Source: Prolixibacteraceae bacterium
GTDB lineage: Bacteria > Bacteroidota > Bacteroidia > Bacteroidales > Prolixibacteraceae
Assembly (NCBI GenBank): GCA_003537645.1
Contig: DPRM01000020.1
Location: 1 to 13,589, forward strand
DNA length: 13,589 bases
Direction of reading: 5' to 3'
A program made the translations under genes and the position numbers. How positions within the stretch are numbered: position 1 is the stretch's first letter; every line of letters begins with the position of its first letter. Shown piece by piece: positions 7,563-13,235 of this stretch. The notes under the pieces were generated by a model. The model ran no database searches. It was not told where the DNA came from and worked only from the letters and a program-made list of their open reading frames with translations.

Positions 7563-7570
7563 CAAATTTA
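7563..7570 (-). promoter_or_regulatory. -7 promoter element (TAAATTTG) before the CoA-disulfide-reductase operon
   Basis: On the minus strand TAAATTTG matches the Bacteroidota -7 consensus TAnnTTTG exactly and lies 33 nt before the chosen ATG at 7529. This supports the shorter start, because the longer frame would begin upstream of the promoter element. No clear TTTG -33 box is seen at 19-21 nt; the GAACCC/GGGTTC hairpin occupies that place. Confidence 0.45.
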
Positions 7571-7574
7571 TATT

Positions 7575-7757
7575 GAACCCACTTCGGGGTTCTAAAAACA
7601 AATATTTTATTTTCCTCAGGTTTCACCGGAGGTTATTCATATTAAAGTCCTTCGGACTTTTGCTTTACGTAAACCCTGAAAGGTTCAATTTGAATAATCG
7701 TGGGTGCTAACCCGCGGAGAATGGCACTGATGATAACACCCAACCCTGAAAGGGTTG
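7575..7757. repeat. Cluster of REP-like palindromes (BIME-like)
   Basis: This gene-free stretch of about 180 bp is packed with short hairpins: GAACCC/GGGTTC (7575-7592), CCTC/GGAGG around AGGTTTCACC (7614-7632), AAAGTCC/GGACTTT (near 7644-7660), AACCCTGAAAGGTT (near 7672-7685), a GGGT/ACCC hairpin (near 7700-7716), and CAACCCT/AGGGTTG (7741-7757, perfect 7 bp). The spacer TTATTCATATTAAA (near 7633-7646) recurs in reverse complement as TTCAATTTGAATAA (near 7684-7697) at 12 of 14 positions, so two similar units are arranged head to head, with a third partial copy. This is the layout of mobile intergenic REP/BIME elements. It separates the 7780-8588 unit from the CoA-disulfide-reductase operon and may end or stabilise the upstream transcript. 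Confidence 0.65.
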
Positions 7758-7779
7758 AACTTGTGTTAAAACCACTTGT

Positions 7780-8199
7780 CTATCCAGCTTTTGCAATTTC
7801 CTTCAGCAAAAACTCTTTCGATTTGATTCCGACAAAACGGTTGACTTCTGTGCCGTTTTTAAAAAGGATCAGGGTTGGTATGCTCCTGACTTTAAATTTC
7901 TGGGCAAGCGATTCGTATTGCTGAATGTCAACTTTTCCGACATGCGAGTTCCCGCTCAATTCAGAAGCCACATCGTTCAAAACAGGCGCCATCATTCGGC
8001 AGGGAGCACACCATGTTGCCCAGAAATCGACCAGCACTATTTTGTTTTTGGTCTGTTGCTGAAAATTTTGGTCAGTCAGCGTTAGAACTTTTTCGTGGTC
8101 GGACACCAAGGGCGTGTTTTTCATTTTTGCCATCGCGAAATAGCGGAGCCCGATGAAAGCGGCCATTAAAACTCCGATTATAATAAATGTTGTTTCCAT
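7780..8199 (-). CDS. Membrane-anchored thioredoxin (CAPC)
   Basis: 139 residues. An N-terminal hydrophobic segment (about 4-24, TTFIIIGVLMAAFIGLRYF) is followed by a basic stretch (AMAKMK), which by the positive-inside rule would keep the thioredoxin domain on the cytoplasmic side (inference; a periplasmic display cannot be excluded). The domain carries Trp63-Cys64-Ala-Pro-Cys67 and cis-proline Pro108 (SIPTLILF). CAPC rather than CGPC is a mild variant. It lies 32 bp downstream of the CX6C thioredoxin-like gene and is the last gene of that short operon; the REP-like repeat cluster follows. A membrane thioredoxin next to a quinone-linked SQR-like enzyme could bring reductant to membrane-associated persulfide chemistry (inference). 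Confidence 0.88.
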   Translation of the reverse strand: METTFIIIGVLMAAFIGLRYFAMAKMKNTPLVSDHEKVLTLTDQNFQQQTKNKIVLVDFWATWCAPCRMMAPVLNDVASELSGNSHVGKVDIQQYESLAQKFKVRSIPTLILFKNGTEVNRFVGIKSKEFLLKEIAKAG

Positions 8200-8231
8200 G
8201 TTTCTTTTCTAATTTTTGTTTATTCTATTAA

Positions 8232-8588
8232 CTAATCGTTTATTCTTGCGGCAAATTCCTGATTCAATATGGATGTTATCTGCGATTTCGTTTGAATACT
8301 TGTTGTAGCTTTTACGACTTCCCCGTTTTTGTAATAAATAGTAAAAGGAATTCCCATAAAACCGCGAACTTCAGGCAAAGCGCGAATAACCTGCGATTCA
8401 GGATTGTCAAATTCCATATCGAAGAATTTTACATGGATGTATTCACGTTCCAATTCTTCAGCAATCCGGTAAACCGGCACACACATTGGCCCCATGCGGC
8501 CACAAACGATCACAACATTTTCATGTTCACTGATGATTTGTGCATGATCGGTAGCGCTTTCGATGTGTTTTAAATTGGTGTATAACAT
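8232..8588 (-). CDS. Thioredoxin-fold protein with a CX6C motif
   Basis: 118 residues from ATG at 8588. An in-frame start further upstream at 8618 would lie within the promoter/leader and is rejected. The fold follows thioredoxin: VVIVCGRMGPMCVPVYRIAEEL (25-46) is the strand, active loop and helix; VKFFDMEF (53-60) the central strand; GIPFTIYYKNGEVV (79-92) carries the cis-proline Pro81 and the usual turn. The redox loop is Cys29-Gly-Arg-Met-Gly-Pro-Met-Cys36, six residues between cysteines instead of two, still with Gly-Pro before the end of the loop. Such a loop may form a disulfide, but its chemistry cannot be inferred from thioredoxin rules. It is the first gene of a two-gene operon with the anchored thioredoxin, divergent from the Crp/Fnr gene. 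Confidence 0.8.
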   Translation of the reverse strand: MLYTNLKHIESATDHAQIISEHENVVIVCGRMGPMCVPVYRIAEELEREYIHVKFFDMEFDNPESQVIRALPEVRGFMGIPFTIYYKNGEVVKATTSIQTKSQITSILNQEFAARIND

Positions 8589-8623
8589 TTCTGATTTGTT
8601 TAAATTGTTACAATGCAAAACTA
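8589..8623 (-). promoter_or_regulatory. Promoter and leader of the CX6C thioredoxin-like gene
   Basis: On the minus strand TAGTTTTG (8623-8616) is an exact match to TAnnTTTG, 27 nt before ATG at 8588. The leader that follows has a TTGTAACAA palindrome (8613-8605) and then ATTTAAACAAAT. The whole block is nearly the same as the leader of the DUF6132 gene at 9697-9731. No -33 TTTG box is seen at the usual distance, which suggests an activator-dependent promoter. Confidence 0.55.
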
Positions 8624-8750
8624 CATCTGAAATAAAGAAGATTTGGGGTTTTAAGACAGAAGCGCATCGGCTCCCGGATTGAACTGCGACAACTTTTTTA
8701 TTGATTAAAAACTAACTTTACCACTTCAATTCAGAAAATTATTAGAGTAT

Positions 8751-9446
8751 ATGAAACCCATTCTTGAAACCGACCAGGATTTTTTTTGCGATCTTCAGGC
8801 TCCATGTTTTCAAACGCTCACAACTGATGAGGTTGAGTTGGTAAGGACAAGTAAAACGCAGGTATTATTTCGAAAAGGAGATAACCTTACCAAACAGGGG
8901 ACTTTTGCTTCGTATGTACTTTTTGTGATTAAAGGGCTGGCCAGGCAATATGTTGAGGGCGACAACAATAAAACGTTTAACCTGAGAATCATCAAACCAG
9001 GTGAGTTCGTCGGATTATCCTCCGTATTCGAGAGAAATACATTCAATTATTCGTCGGTGGCATTGACTGATTGCCAGGTTTTTCTGGTCGAGAAAGAAGC
9101 GATCGCGCAAATAATCAGGCAAAACGGAACATTCGGGCTTGGAATCATCCGCCGGTACGTCGAGCAAAATTCAAACCTTTACGATACGCTCAGAACGGTA
9201 ATGTACAAACAAATGAACGGGCGAATAGCTGATACACTGTTATACATCGATAGTTTAAAAGCCGAAAATCCTGAAATATTTCAACTTCTGTCGCGAAAAG
9301 ACATGGCCGATTTTGCCGGTATTTCAACCGAGAGTGCAGTAAAACTCCTGAAAAGCTTCGAGAAAGATGGTTTGATAAAACTGAATGAGAAAGATATTGC
9401 AGTTGTCAATCAAAAAGAATTACTGGAAATAAGTAAAAAAGGATAG
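8751..9446 (+). CDS. Crp/Fnr family transcriptional regulator
   Basis: 231 residues. The cyclic-nucleotide-binding-like beta-barrel covers about 20-125 (LFRKGDNLTKQGTFASYVLFVIKG, then RIIKPGEFVGLSSVF), and the C-terminal winged helix contains LSRKDMADFAGISTESAVKLL (about 180-200), the Crp-type recognition helix. The barrel lacks the PGE-linked RS residues used to bind cAMP, so cAMP is unlikely as effector. Cys13, Cys19 and Cys108 could sense oxygen, NO or sulfane sulfur by Fe-S cluster or thiol chemistry (inference); four Fnr-type cluster cysteines are not present. The gene is divergent from the thioredoxin-like operon across about 160 bp, and convergent with the DUF6132 gene (stops 5 bp apart). 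A -7-like TAACTTTA at 8713-8720 is a possible promoter. Position makes it the natural regulator of the sulfur island. Confidence 0.87.
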   Translation: MKPILETDQDFFCDLQAPCFQTLTTDEVELVRTSKTQVLFRKGDNLTKQGTFASYVLFVIKGLARQYVEGDNNKTFNLRIIKPGEFVGLSSVFERNTFNYSSVALTDCQVFLVEKEAIAQIIRQNGTFGLGIIRRYVEQNSNLYDTLRTVMYKQMNGRIADTLLYIDSLKAENPEIFQLLSRKDMADFAGISTESAVKLLKSFEKDGLIKLNEKDIAVVNQKELLEISKKG

Positions 9447-9451
9447 ATTCC

Positions 9452-9697
9452 TTAGCACTTTCCTCTGCTGCAAGGGCTGTTCACCAAAAAGAAACCCATC
9501 ATTCCACCCCAGAATGTACTCATAAACGGACTACTGGTAATCGCGCATGTTCCTGAAGTACAACCAACAAAGTAATAATACGAAAAGCCGGCGAGAGCAC
9601 CGATGGAAACTGCTAAAAATGGTCTCCAGAAATACCAGGATGTAAAAAATTCTTTGATTGTTCGTGGTCTTGGTTTAGCTTCGCAATTATTTTCCAT
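9452..9697 (-). CDS. DUF6132 family small membrane protein
   Basis: 81 residues from ATG at 9697 (a GTG immediately upstream in frame is less likely). The pattern matches the small DUF6132 family: a cytoplasmic basic N-terminus (KPRPRTIKEFF), two hydrophobic segments (about 23-46, RPFLAVSIGALAGFSYYYF, and about 56-73, FMSTFWGGMMGFFLV), a cysteine-bearing loop GCTSGTCAITSSP and a C-terminal SPCSRGKC. The paired cysteines around the membrane segments suggest metal or thiol function, but none is established. It is convergent with the Crp/Fnr gene, and its promoter/leader nearly duplicates that of the CX6C thioredoxin-like gene, so it probably belongs to the same regulon. Confidence 0.75.
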   Translation of the reverse strand: MENNCEAKPRPRTIKEFFTSWYFWRPFLAVSIGALAGFSYYYFVGCTSGTCAITSSPFMSTFWGGMMGFFLVNSPCSRGKC

Positions 9698-9700
9698 CAC

Positions 9701-9731
9701 ATTTGTTTTAAATTGTTTGCCTGCAAAACTA
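9701..9731 (-). promoter_or_regulatory. Promoter and leader of the DUF6132 gene
   Basis: On the minus strand TAGTTTTG (9731-9724) matches TAnnTTTG and is followed by a leader containing AACAATTTAAAACAAAT, ending 3 nt before the ATG at 9697. Up to a 4-nt block and one inserted base it repeats the leader at 8589-8623. The nearer AGTGACACT palindrome (9755-9765) lies 23 bp upstream of the -7 element, about where a -33 box or an activator site would sit. Confidence 0.55.
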
Positions 9732-9754
9732 ATAAAAGAATGTTGTGAATCGCA

Positions 9755-9787
9755 TTAGTGACACTTAAATCTTTTTAGTGACACTAA
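9755..9787. promoter_or_regulatory. Two palindromic sites TTAGTGACACT, 20 bp apart
   Basis: TTAGTGACACTTAA begins at 9755 and TTAGTGACACTAA at 9775. The second is a perfect 6+1+6 palindrome; the first keeps the AGTG-A-CACT core. Starts are exactly 20 bp apart (two helical turns), so both would face the same side of the DNA. They lie in the divergent region between the DUF6132 and zinc-ribbon genes, and the second falls between the predicted -33 and -7 positions of the zinc-ribbon gene promoter. They look like operators. Confidence 0.55.
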
Positions 9788-9793
9788 TTCAGT

Positions 9794-9801
9794 TAAATTT
9801 A
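9794..9801 (+). promoter_or_regulatory. -7-like element of the zinc-ribbon gene
   Basis: TAAATTTA resembles the Bacteroidota -7 consensus TAnnTTTG and lies 20 nt before ATG at 9822. The T-rich stretch at 9771-9776 is at the usual -33 distance. The palindrome at 9775-9787 fills the spacer. Confidence 0.35.
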
Positions 9802-9821
9802 CACCAGTTAAGAAGTACTCT

Positions 9822-10256
9822 ATGAACGAAATATTCAGCAACAACCTTGATCCTGAACAGCTTGAAGAAATGTTCAAGAGTGATGAAAAATGCCTTGAAT
9901 TTCTGGCAAGTATAAAATGGGCAAATGGTTTTGTTTGTAATAAATGCGGAAATACAAACTCTTGCCCCGGTAAAGAACCGTTTTCGCGCCGCTGTACAAA
10001 ATGCAAAGCCAAAGAAACTGCGACCAACGGAACCATTTTTCACGGAGTGAAATTTCCAATAAGCAAGGCTTTTTATATCGCTTATCAGGTTTGCAAAGGG
10101 AAAGAGGATGTTTCTTCCTACGAATTTGGACGCCGCCTTTCGTTGAGACAAATGACTTGCTGGAACTTCAAAACAAAAATTCAACATGCGCTCAACGAAA
10201 TGGATTCGCTTACTGACAAGGAGCGAAACTCTATGGAGAAGATTTTAACAAGCTAA
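9822..10256 (+). CDS. Stand-alone zinc-ribbon/HTH protein related to the N-terminus of IS1595-family transposases
   Basis: 144 residues. The N-terminal zinc ribbon carries Cys39-x2-Cys42 (VCNKCG) and Cys58-x2-Cys61 (RCTKCK), followed by ETATNGTIFHGVKFPISKAF (65-84), the signature after the ribbon in IS1595-type transposases, and an HTH-like segment (about 96-122, VSSYEFGRRLSLRQMTCWNFKTKI). The frame then stops at LTDKERNSMEKILTS; there is no ISXO2-like DDE domain in it or downstream, where a minus-strand methyltransferase begins 10 bp later. It is thus a DNA-binding-sized protein rather than an active transposase. Two palindromic sites upstream suggest autoregulation (inference). It could be a domesticated regulator or simply the remnant of an IS; intact reading frame, start and promoter favour the former. 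Confidence 0.75.
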   Translation: MNEIFSNNLDPEQLEEMFKSDEKCLEFLASIKWANGFVCNKCGNTNSCPGKEPFSRRCTKCKAKETATNGTIFHGVKFPISKAFYIAYQVCKGKEDVSSYEFGRRLSLRQMTCWNFKTKIQHALNEMDSLTDKERNSMEKILTS

Positions 10257-10266
10257 TCCGATCTTT

Positions 10267-10866
10267 TTATTTCTGCGCTACCAGCAAAAACACCGGGTAT
10301 TTTGTACCCGAATCGCGTTTAACTTCGAAACAGGTTTTGTATTCAATATTCATAAACCCGGCTTCAGTTAAAATTTCTTTTAGCTTTTCCGGGTCAAATC
10401 CTAAATGAACCTTTACCTCTGGGCCATGAAACGATCCATCTTCAGGATATAAATCGGCAATTGCCAGATACCCGCCCGGATTTAGCAAAGAATGAAATGT
10501 GTAAATAATTGCTTCGTAATCATTTACATGGTGCAAAACCATCTGATTGTAAATAATGTCAAAATGATCATCATAATCTTTGTGCTCCAGATCGAAACAA
10601 ATTGGCAGAATATGATTGGTTTTGTGATATTCAGTCTTTTCAACGCACACCTTTATCATTTCCTGCGAATTGTCCATCAGGGTAATTCCTGAAAACCTGT
10701 CCTTCAGTAGAAAACTAAGAATACCAGTACCTGCGCCATATTCGAGGGCTCTCCATGAAGGAGAAAAAGGAATCATTTCTTCAAGTCCGGCAGCAATCGC
10801 AACCGAGCGGTCAATATGCATTTTATCTTTGTCCCACTCACGGGCACGGGCATCAAATTCGCTCAT
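10267..10866 (-). CDS. Class I SAM-dependent methyltransferase
   Basis: 199 residues from ATG at 10866 (MSEFDARAREWDKDK, the common beginning of this subgroup); upstream in-frame ATGs at 10920 and 10911 would add an unrelated repeat-rich stretch and are rejected. SAM motif I is LEYGAGTG (41-48), acidic motif II TLMDNSQEM follows at about 62-70, and motif IV/post-motif IYNQMVLHHVNDYE at about 104-117, then LLNPGGYLAIADLY. It resembles small-molecule methyltransferases of the Methyltransf_11/25 type; the substrate is unknown. It is downstream of tcdA with a 162-bp gap holding an imperfect inverted repeat, so it may have its own promoter. It converges with the zinc-ribbon gene (10 bp between stops). 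Confidence 0.85.
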   Translation of the reverse strand: MSEFDARAREWDKDKMHIDRSVAIAAGLEEMIPFSPSWRALEYGAGTGILSFLLKDRFSGITLMDNSQEMIKVCVEKTEYHKTNHILPICFDLEHKDYDDHFDIIYNQMVLHHVNDYEAIIYTFHSLLNPGGYLAIADLYPEDGSFHGPEVKVHLGFDPEKLKEILTEAGFMNIEYKTCFEVKRDSGTKYPVFLLVAQK

Positions 10867-10906
10867 TATGTTTTGGTTTAAATGAATAACCGTAATATTA
10901 CCTGAT

Positions 10907-10971
10907 GTCATAAAAGTCATTCAACTGTCATTTGGTAGTCATTCCGTTGCCGGGAAGTGACAATAAATGAC
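10907..10971 (-). repeat. Phased GTCATT repeats and imperfect hairpin upstream of the methyltransferase gene
   Basis: Reading the + strand, GTCAT(T) starts at 10907, 10916, 10927 and 10938 (steps of 9, 11 and 11 bp). GTCATTT at 10927-10933 also pairs with AAATGAC at 10965-10971, and the interior (AGTCATTCC against GGAAGTGAC, one bulge) forms a second stem of about 8 bp. The structure sits in the 162-bp tcdA-methyltransferase gap. It may be a regulatory hairpin or operator array; no U-tract follows, so it is not a convincing terminator. Confidence 0.4.
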
Positions 10972-11028
10972 CACAACTGACTGACAAAAAATGCCAATTA
11001 GGTGTGTAAAACGGACTATCATATTGAT

Positions 11029-11829
11029 TTATTCTTCATTGTAAATACTCTGGATGATCAATCCCGCCAAAGTAAATCCGTAAATAGCAGTAATGTGTGC
11101 AACAGTTCCGTTGATCACTGCTTTCTGGCTGCACCATTCGTGATCGGCCAAATCAGGATCGCCCGGCGCATTTTTCGACTTCGGGCACAAACATTTATCT
11201 GTTCCGCACGACGAACCTGCGCCTTTGTTTTCGAGCAGTTCTTCGCTGTAGATGCACATGAATTTTTTAGCAGGTAAATCGCCTTTGCGTATTTTTTTCC
11301 GAACAATGTGACCCAGCGGGCAACCTTTTACTTTCCAGAATTCGGCCACGCGTATCCTCGTCGGATCAAGTTTCAGCGAGGCGCCCATCGATGAAAAGAA
11401 TACAGCATTGGTGCGGGTAGCTTTGCGGATCAAATCAATTTTATTGCTCAAACTGTCGATGGCATCGATGATAAAATCATAAGAATCAAGATCGAATGAA
11501 TCGGAAGTTTCAGGATTGTATATTTTCTGAAGTGTTTGTATTTCGGCAGAAGGATTGATTTCGAGCAATCGTTTTTTCAGTGCATCGGTTTTAACTTCAC
11601 CAACGGTTTGCGTGGTGGCGTGCAACTGACGGTTGATGTTGGTAATGCAAACTAGATCAGAATCCACGAGGGTCAATCTGCGTATTCCGCTTCGTACAAG
11701 GCTTTCGGCGCACCAGCTTCCAACTCCGCCAATCCCAAATATGATCACGTTTTTTGAGGCAATCTTCCCCATCACTTCGTTGCCCAGCAGTAACTCTGTA
11801 CGCTGAAATATTCCCTTTTCGAATGCCAT
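11029..11829 (-). CDS. tcdA: tRNA threonylcarbamoyladenosine dehydratase (TcdA/CsdL, ThiF-like E1 family)
   Basis: 266 residues. The ThiF/E1 adenylation domain has GIGGVGSW at 32-39, the acidic DSD at 56-58 that follows the nucleotide-binding strand, and NINRQ at 64-68. FIIDAIDSLSNKIDLI (119-134) is typical of this family. The enzyme uses ATP to cyclise t6A to ct6A at tRNA position 37 (family knowledge). The C-terminal region carries clustered cysteines: GCPL (Cys170), Cys192, and Cys208, Cys213, Cys215 and Cys233 (SSCGTDKCLC...EWC), more than I expect for E. coli TcdA; they may bind a metal or accept persulfide sulfur. The gene starts 33 bp downstream of the sufD stop, so it is co-transcribed with sufCD. 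In E. coli the protein functions with the CsdA-CsdE sulfur donor, which fits this neighbourhood. Confidence 0.88.
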   Translation of the reverse strand: MAFEKGIFQRTELLLGNEVMGKIASKNVIIFGIGGVGSWCAESLVRSGIRRLTLVDSDLVCITNINRQLHATTQTVGEVKTDALKKRLLEINPSAEIQTLQKIYNPETSDSFDLDSYDFIIDAIDSLSNKIDLIRKATRTNAVFFSSMGASLKLDPTRIRVAEFWKVKGCPLGHIVRKKIRKGDLPAKKFMCIYSEELLENKGAGSSCGTDKCLCPKSKNAPGDPDLADHEWCSQKAVINGTVAHITAIYGFTLAGLIIQSIYNEE

Positions 11830-11862
11830 CAGATTGTATGTTTAATCAGAATTCTTCAATAA

Positions 11863-13233
11863 CTAGCTGCCGCATTGGTAATTGCAATTGTGGCAACGGC
11901 TTATTTCTCCTTTTAACCGTTTTTCGATCAGTTCATCAATCTGGTCGCGGAGAGGTTCTATCGTGATTTTCTGAATAACTTCGTGAGCAAAAGCATTCAT
12001 CAGCATCAACCTTGCATCTTTTTCTCCAATTCCGCGTGCACGAAGAAAGAACAGTGCCTCTTCGTTAATCTGACCAACAGTTGCACCGTGGCTGCATTTC
12101 ACATCATCGGCATCAATAATCAGCTGGGGTTTGGTTTGCATGCGGGCTTTATCCGATAGCAAAATATTGTTGTTTCGCTGGAAAGCATTGGTTTGCTGCG
12201 CATCACGCGCCACATGAATTCTTCCGGCAAAAGCACCGGTCGATTCATCGTCGAGTACGTTTTTATATATCTGGTTGCTCAAACAATTGGGCGAAGCATG
12301 TTCAATCATCGTAAAATTATCGACATGTTGCTTCTTGTCGGTAAACGACATTCCGTAAATGCTTGCCTCACAATGATCTCCGCTAAAAGTTACTTTCAGG
12401 TTATTCCTGATCAGGCCTCCGTGCAGACTGATTGCGCCCGTTACCAGCGTCGAATTGCGTTGTTGCTTGTAAAACGCTGAATTTATTGTAGTTGATTGGT
12501 TGTGGTGGTTCTGAATTGTATAAACATCGACCATTGCATCTTCGCCAATAAAAACTTCGGAAACAGTATTGAACAATACCGCTGGAGCCGTCAGTGTATG
12601 ATCGCAAACCAAAATTTTTACCTGGCTTCCGGGTTCAGCAATAATCAAATTTCGCTGGGTTGCCATCAGATTATCGTCGGAACTTAGCAGATTAATTATC
12701 TGAATTGGCTTCTCAATTGCCACACCTTTCGGGATATACATAAAAAAGCCATCTTTTGCGAAAGCAGTATTCAGCGCAACGATTGAATCGTTCGACAATC
12801 CCGCCTGACGATTCAGATAGTTTTCGAGCAATTCGGGTCGTTCATTGGCAATTTGTTCGAGGCTGCCAAGTACAACTCCTTCCGGAAGGTCGGTTCCCGG
12901 TTTGTTCCCGCTGTAAAACCATCCATTCACCAGAAAAACCAAATGAGTATCGAGTTGAGGAACATTGCATTTGAAGACTTCATTCAGGTTTATTAATCCC
13001 GATTCCCGTAGCAATTCCTGATGGTAGTTTTTTTCAAACGAAGGTTTCAGATTGGTGTATTTGTAATCTTCATTCTTGAAATCCGGTATTCCGGCCTGTG
13101 CAAATCGTTTGATCGACACTTCGCGCATCCGGTTAAGAATTTGCGAAGAGCCTTGATTCAGTGTTTCCCTGCTCTGTTCAAACAGCGAAACCAACCGATC
13201 GGCCTGTGATATTTTTTCAGAAATAATGCTCAT
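11863..13233 (-). CDS. sufD: Fe-S cluster assembly protein SufD
   Basis: 456 residues, the usual SufD length. An alpha-helical N-terminus (with PDFKNEDYKYTNLKPSF, about 50-67) leads into the SufBD beta-helix core and ends with the hallmark ADDVKCSHGATVGQI; Cys380, Ser381 and His382 fall in that segment. SufD pairs with SufB and the ATPase SufC in the SufBC2D scaffold that builds Fe-S clusters from persulfide sulfur. The start codon is 2 nt after the sufC stop, so translation is coupled. The C-terminal tail (SRCHNCNYQCGS) is cysteine-rich: Cys447, Cys450 and Cys454 in CX2CX3C spacing. The next gene on the same strand is tcdA, not sufS, at 33 bp. Confidence 0.95.
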   Translation of the reverse strand: MSIISEKISQADRLVSLFEQSRETLNQGSSQILNRMREVSIKRFAQAGIPDFKNEDYKYTNLKPSFEKNYHQELLRESGLINLNEVFKCNVPQLDTHLVFLVNGWFYSGNKPGTDLPEGVVLGSLEQIANERPELLENYLNRQAGLSNDSIVALNTAFAKDGFFMYIPKGVAIEKPIQIINLLSSDDNLMATQRNLIIAEPGSQVKILVCDHTLTAPAVLFNTVSEVFIGEDAMVDVYTIQNHHNQSTTINSAFYKQQRNSTLVTGAISLHGGLIRNNLKVTFSGDHCEASIYGMSFTDKKQHVDNFTMIEHASPNCLSNQIYKNVLDDESTGAFAGRIHVARDAQQTNAFQRNNNILLSDKARMQTKPQLIIDADDVKCSHGATVGQINEEALFFLRARGIGEKDARLMLMNAFAHEVIQKITIEPLRDQIDELIEKRLKGEISRCHNCNYQCGS

Positions 13234-13235
13234 GA

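Noticed and set aside
7530..7601. Longer N-terminus for the CoA-disulfide-reductase-type protein starting at 7601
   Set aside because: The extra 24 residues precede the FAD motif, and the region contains the exact -7 promoter element at 7563-7570, so the ATG at 7529 is preferred.
7559..7780. CRISPR array
   Set aside because: The repeats are short hairpins in opposite orientations with no regular spacer length.
8589..8618. Longer start (8618) for the CX6C thioredoxin-like protein
   Set aside because: It lies within the shared promoter/leader block, next to the TAGTTTTG element; the ATG at 8588 gives the normal thioredoxin-like start.
8701..8720. Confident promoter for the Crp/Fnr gene
   Set aside because: TAACTTTA at 8713-8720 is a fair -7 match, but no -33 box is present at the proper spacing, so it is only mentioned in the gene entry.
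9755..10187. Minus-strand open frames opposite the zinc-ribbon gene
   Set aside because: They are antisense shadows of the zinc-ribbon gene with its cysteine motifs and have no recognisable domains.
10867..10920. Longer start (10920) for the methyltransferase
   Set aside because: The added residues come from the GTCAT repeat region and have no family similarity; MSEFDARAREW at 10866 is the typical beginning.
9755..10930. A complete IS1595-type insertion sequence
   Set aside because: No DDE domain, no matching inverted copy of TTAGTGACACTAA on the right side, and no target-site duplication could be seen.
10921..10971. Intrinsic terminator after tcdA
   Set aside because: The inverted repeat is imperfect and no U-tract follows on the minus strand.
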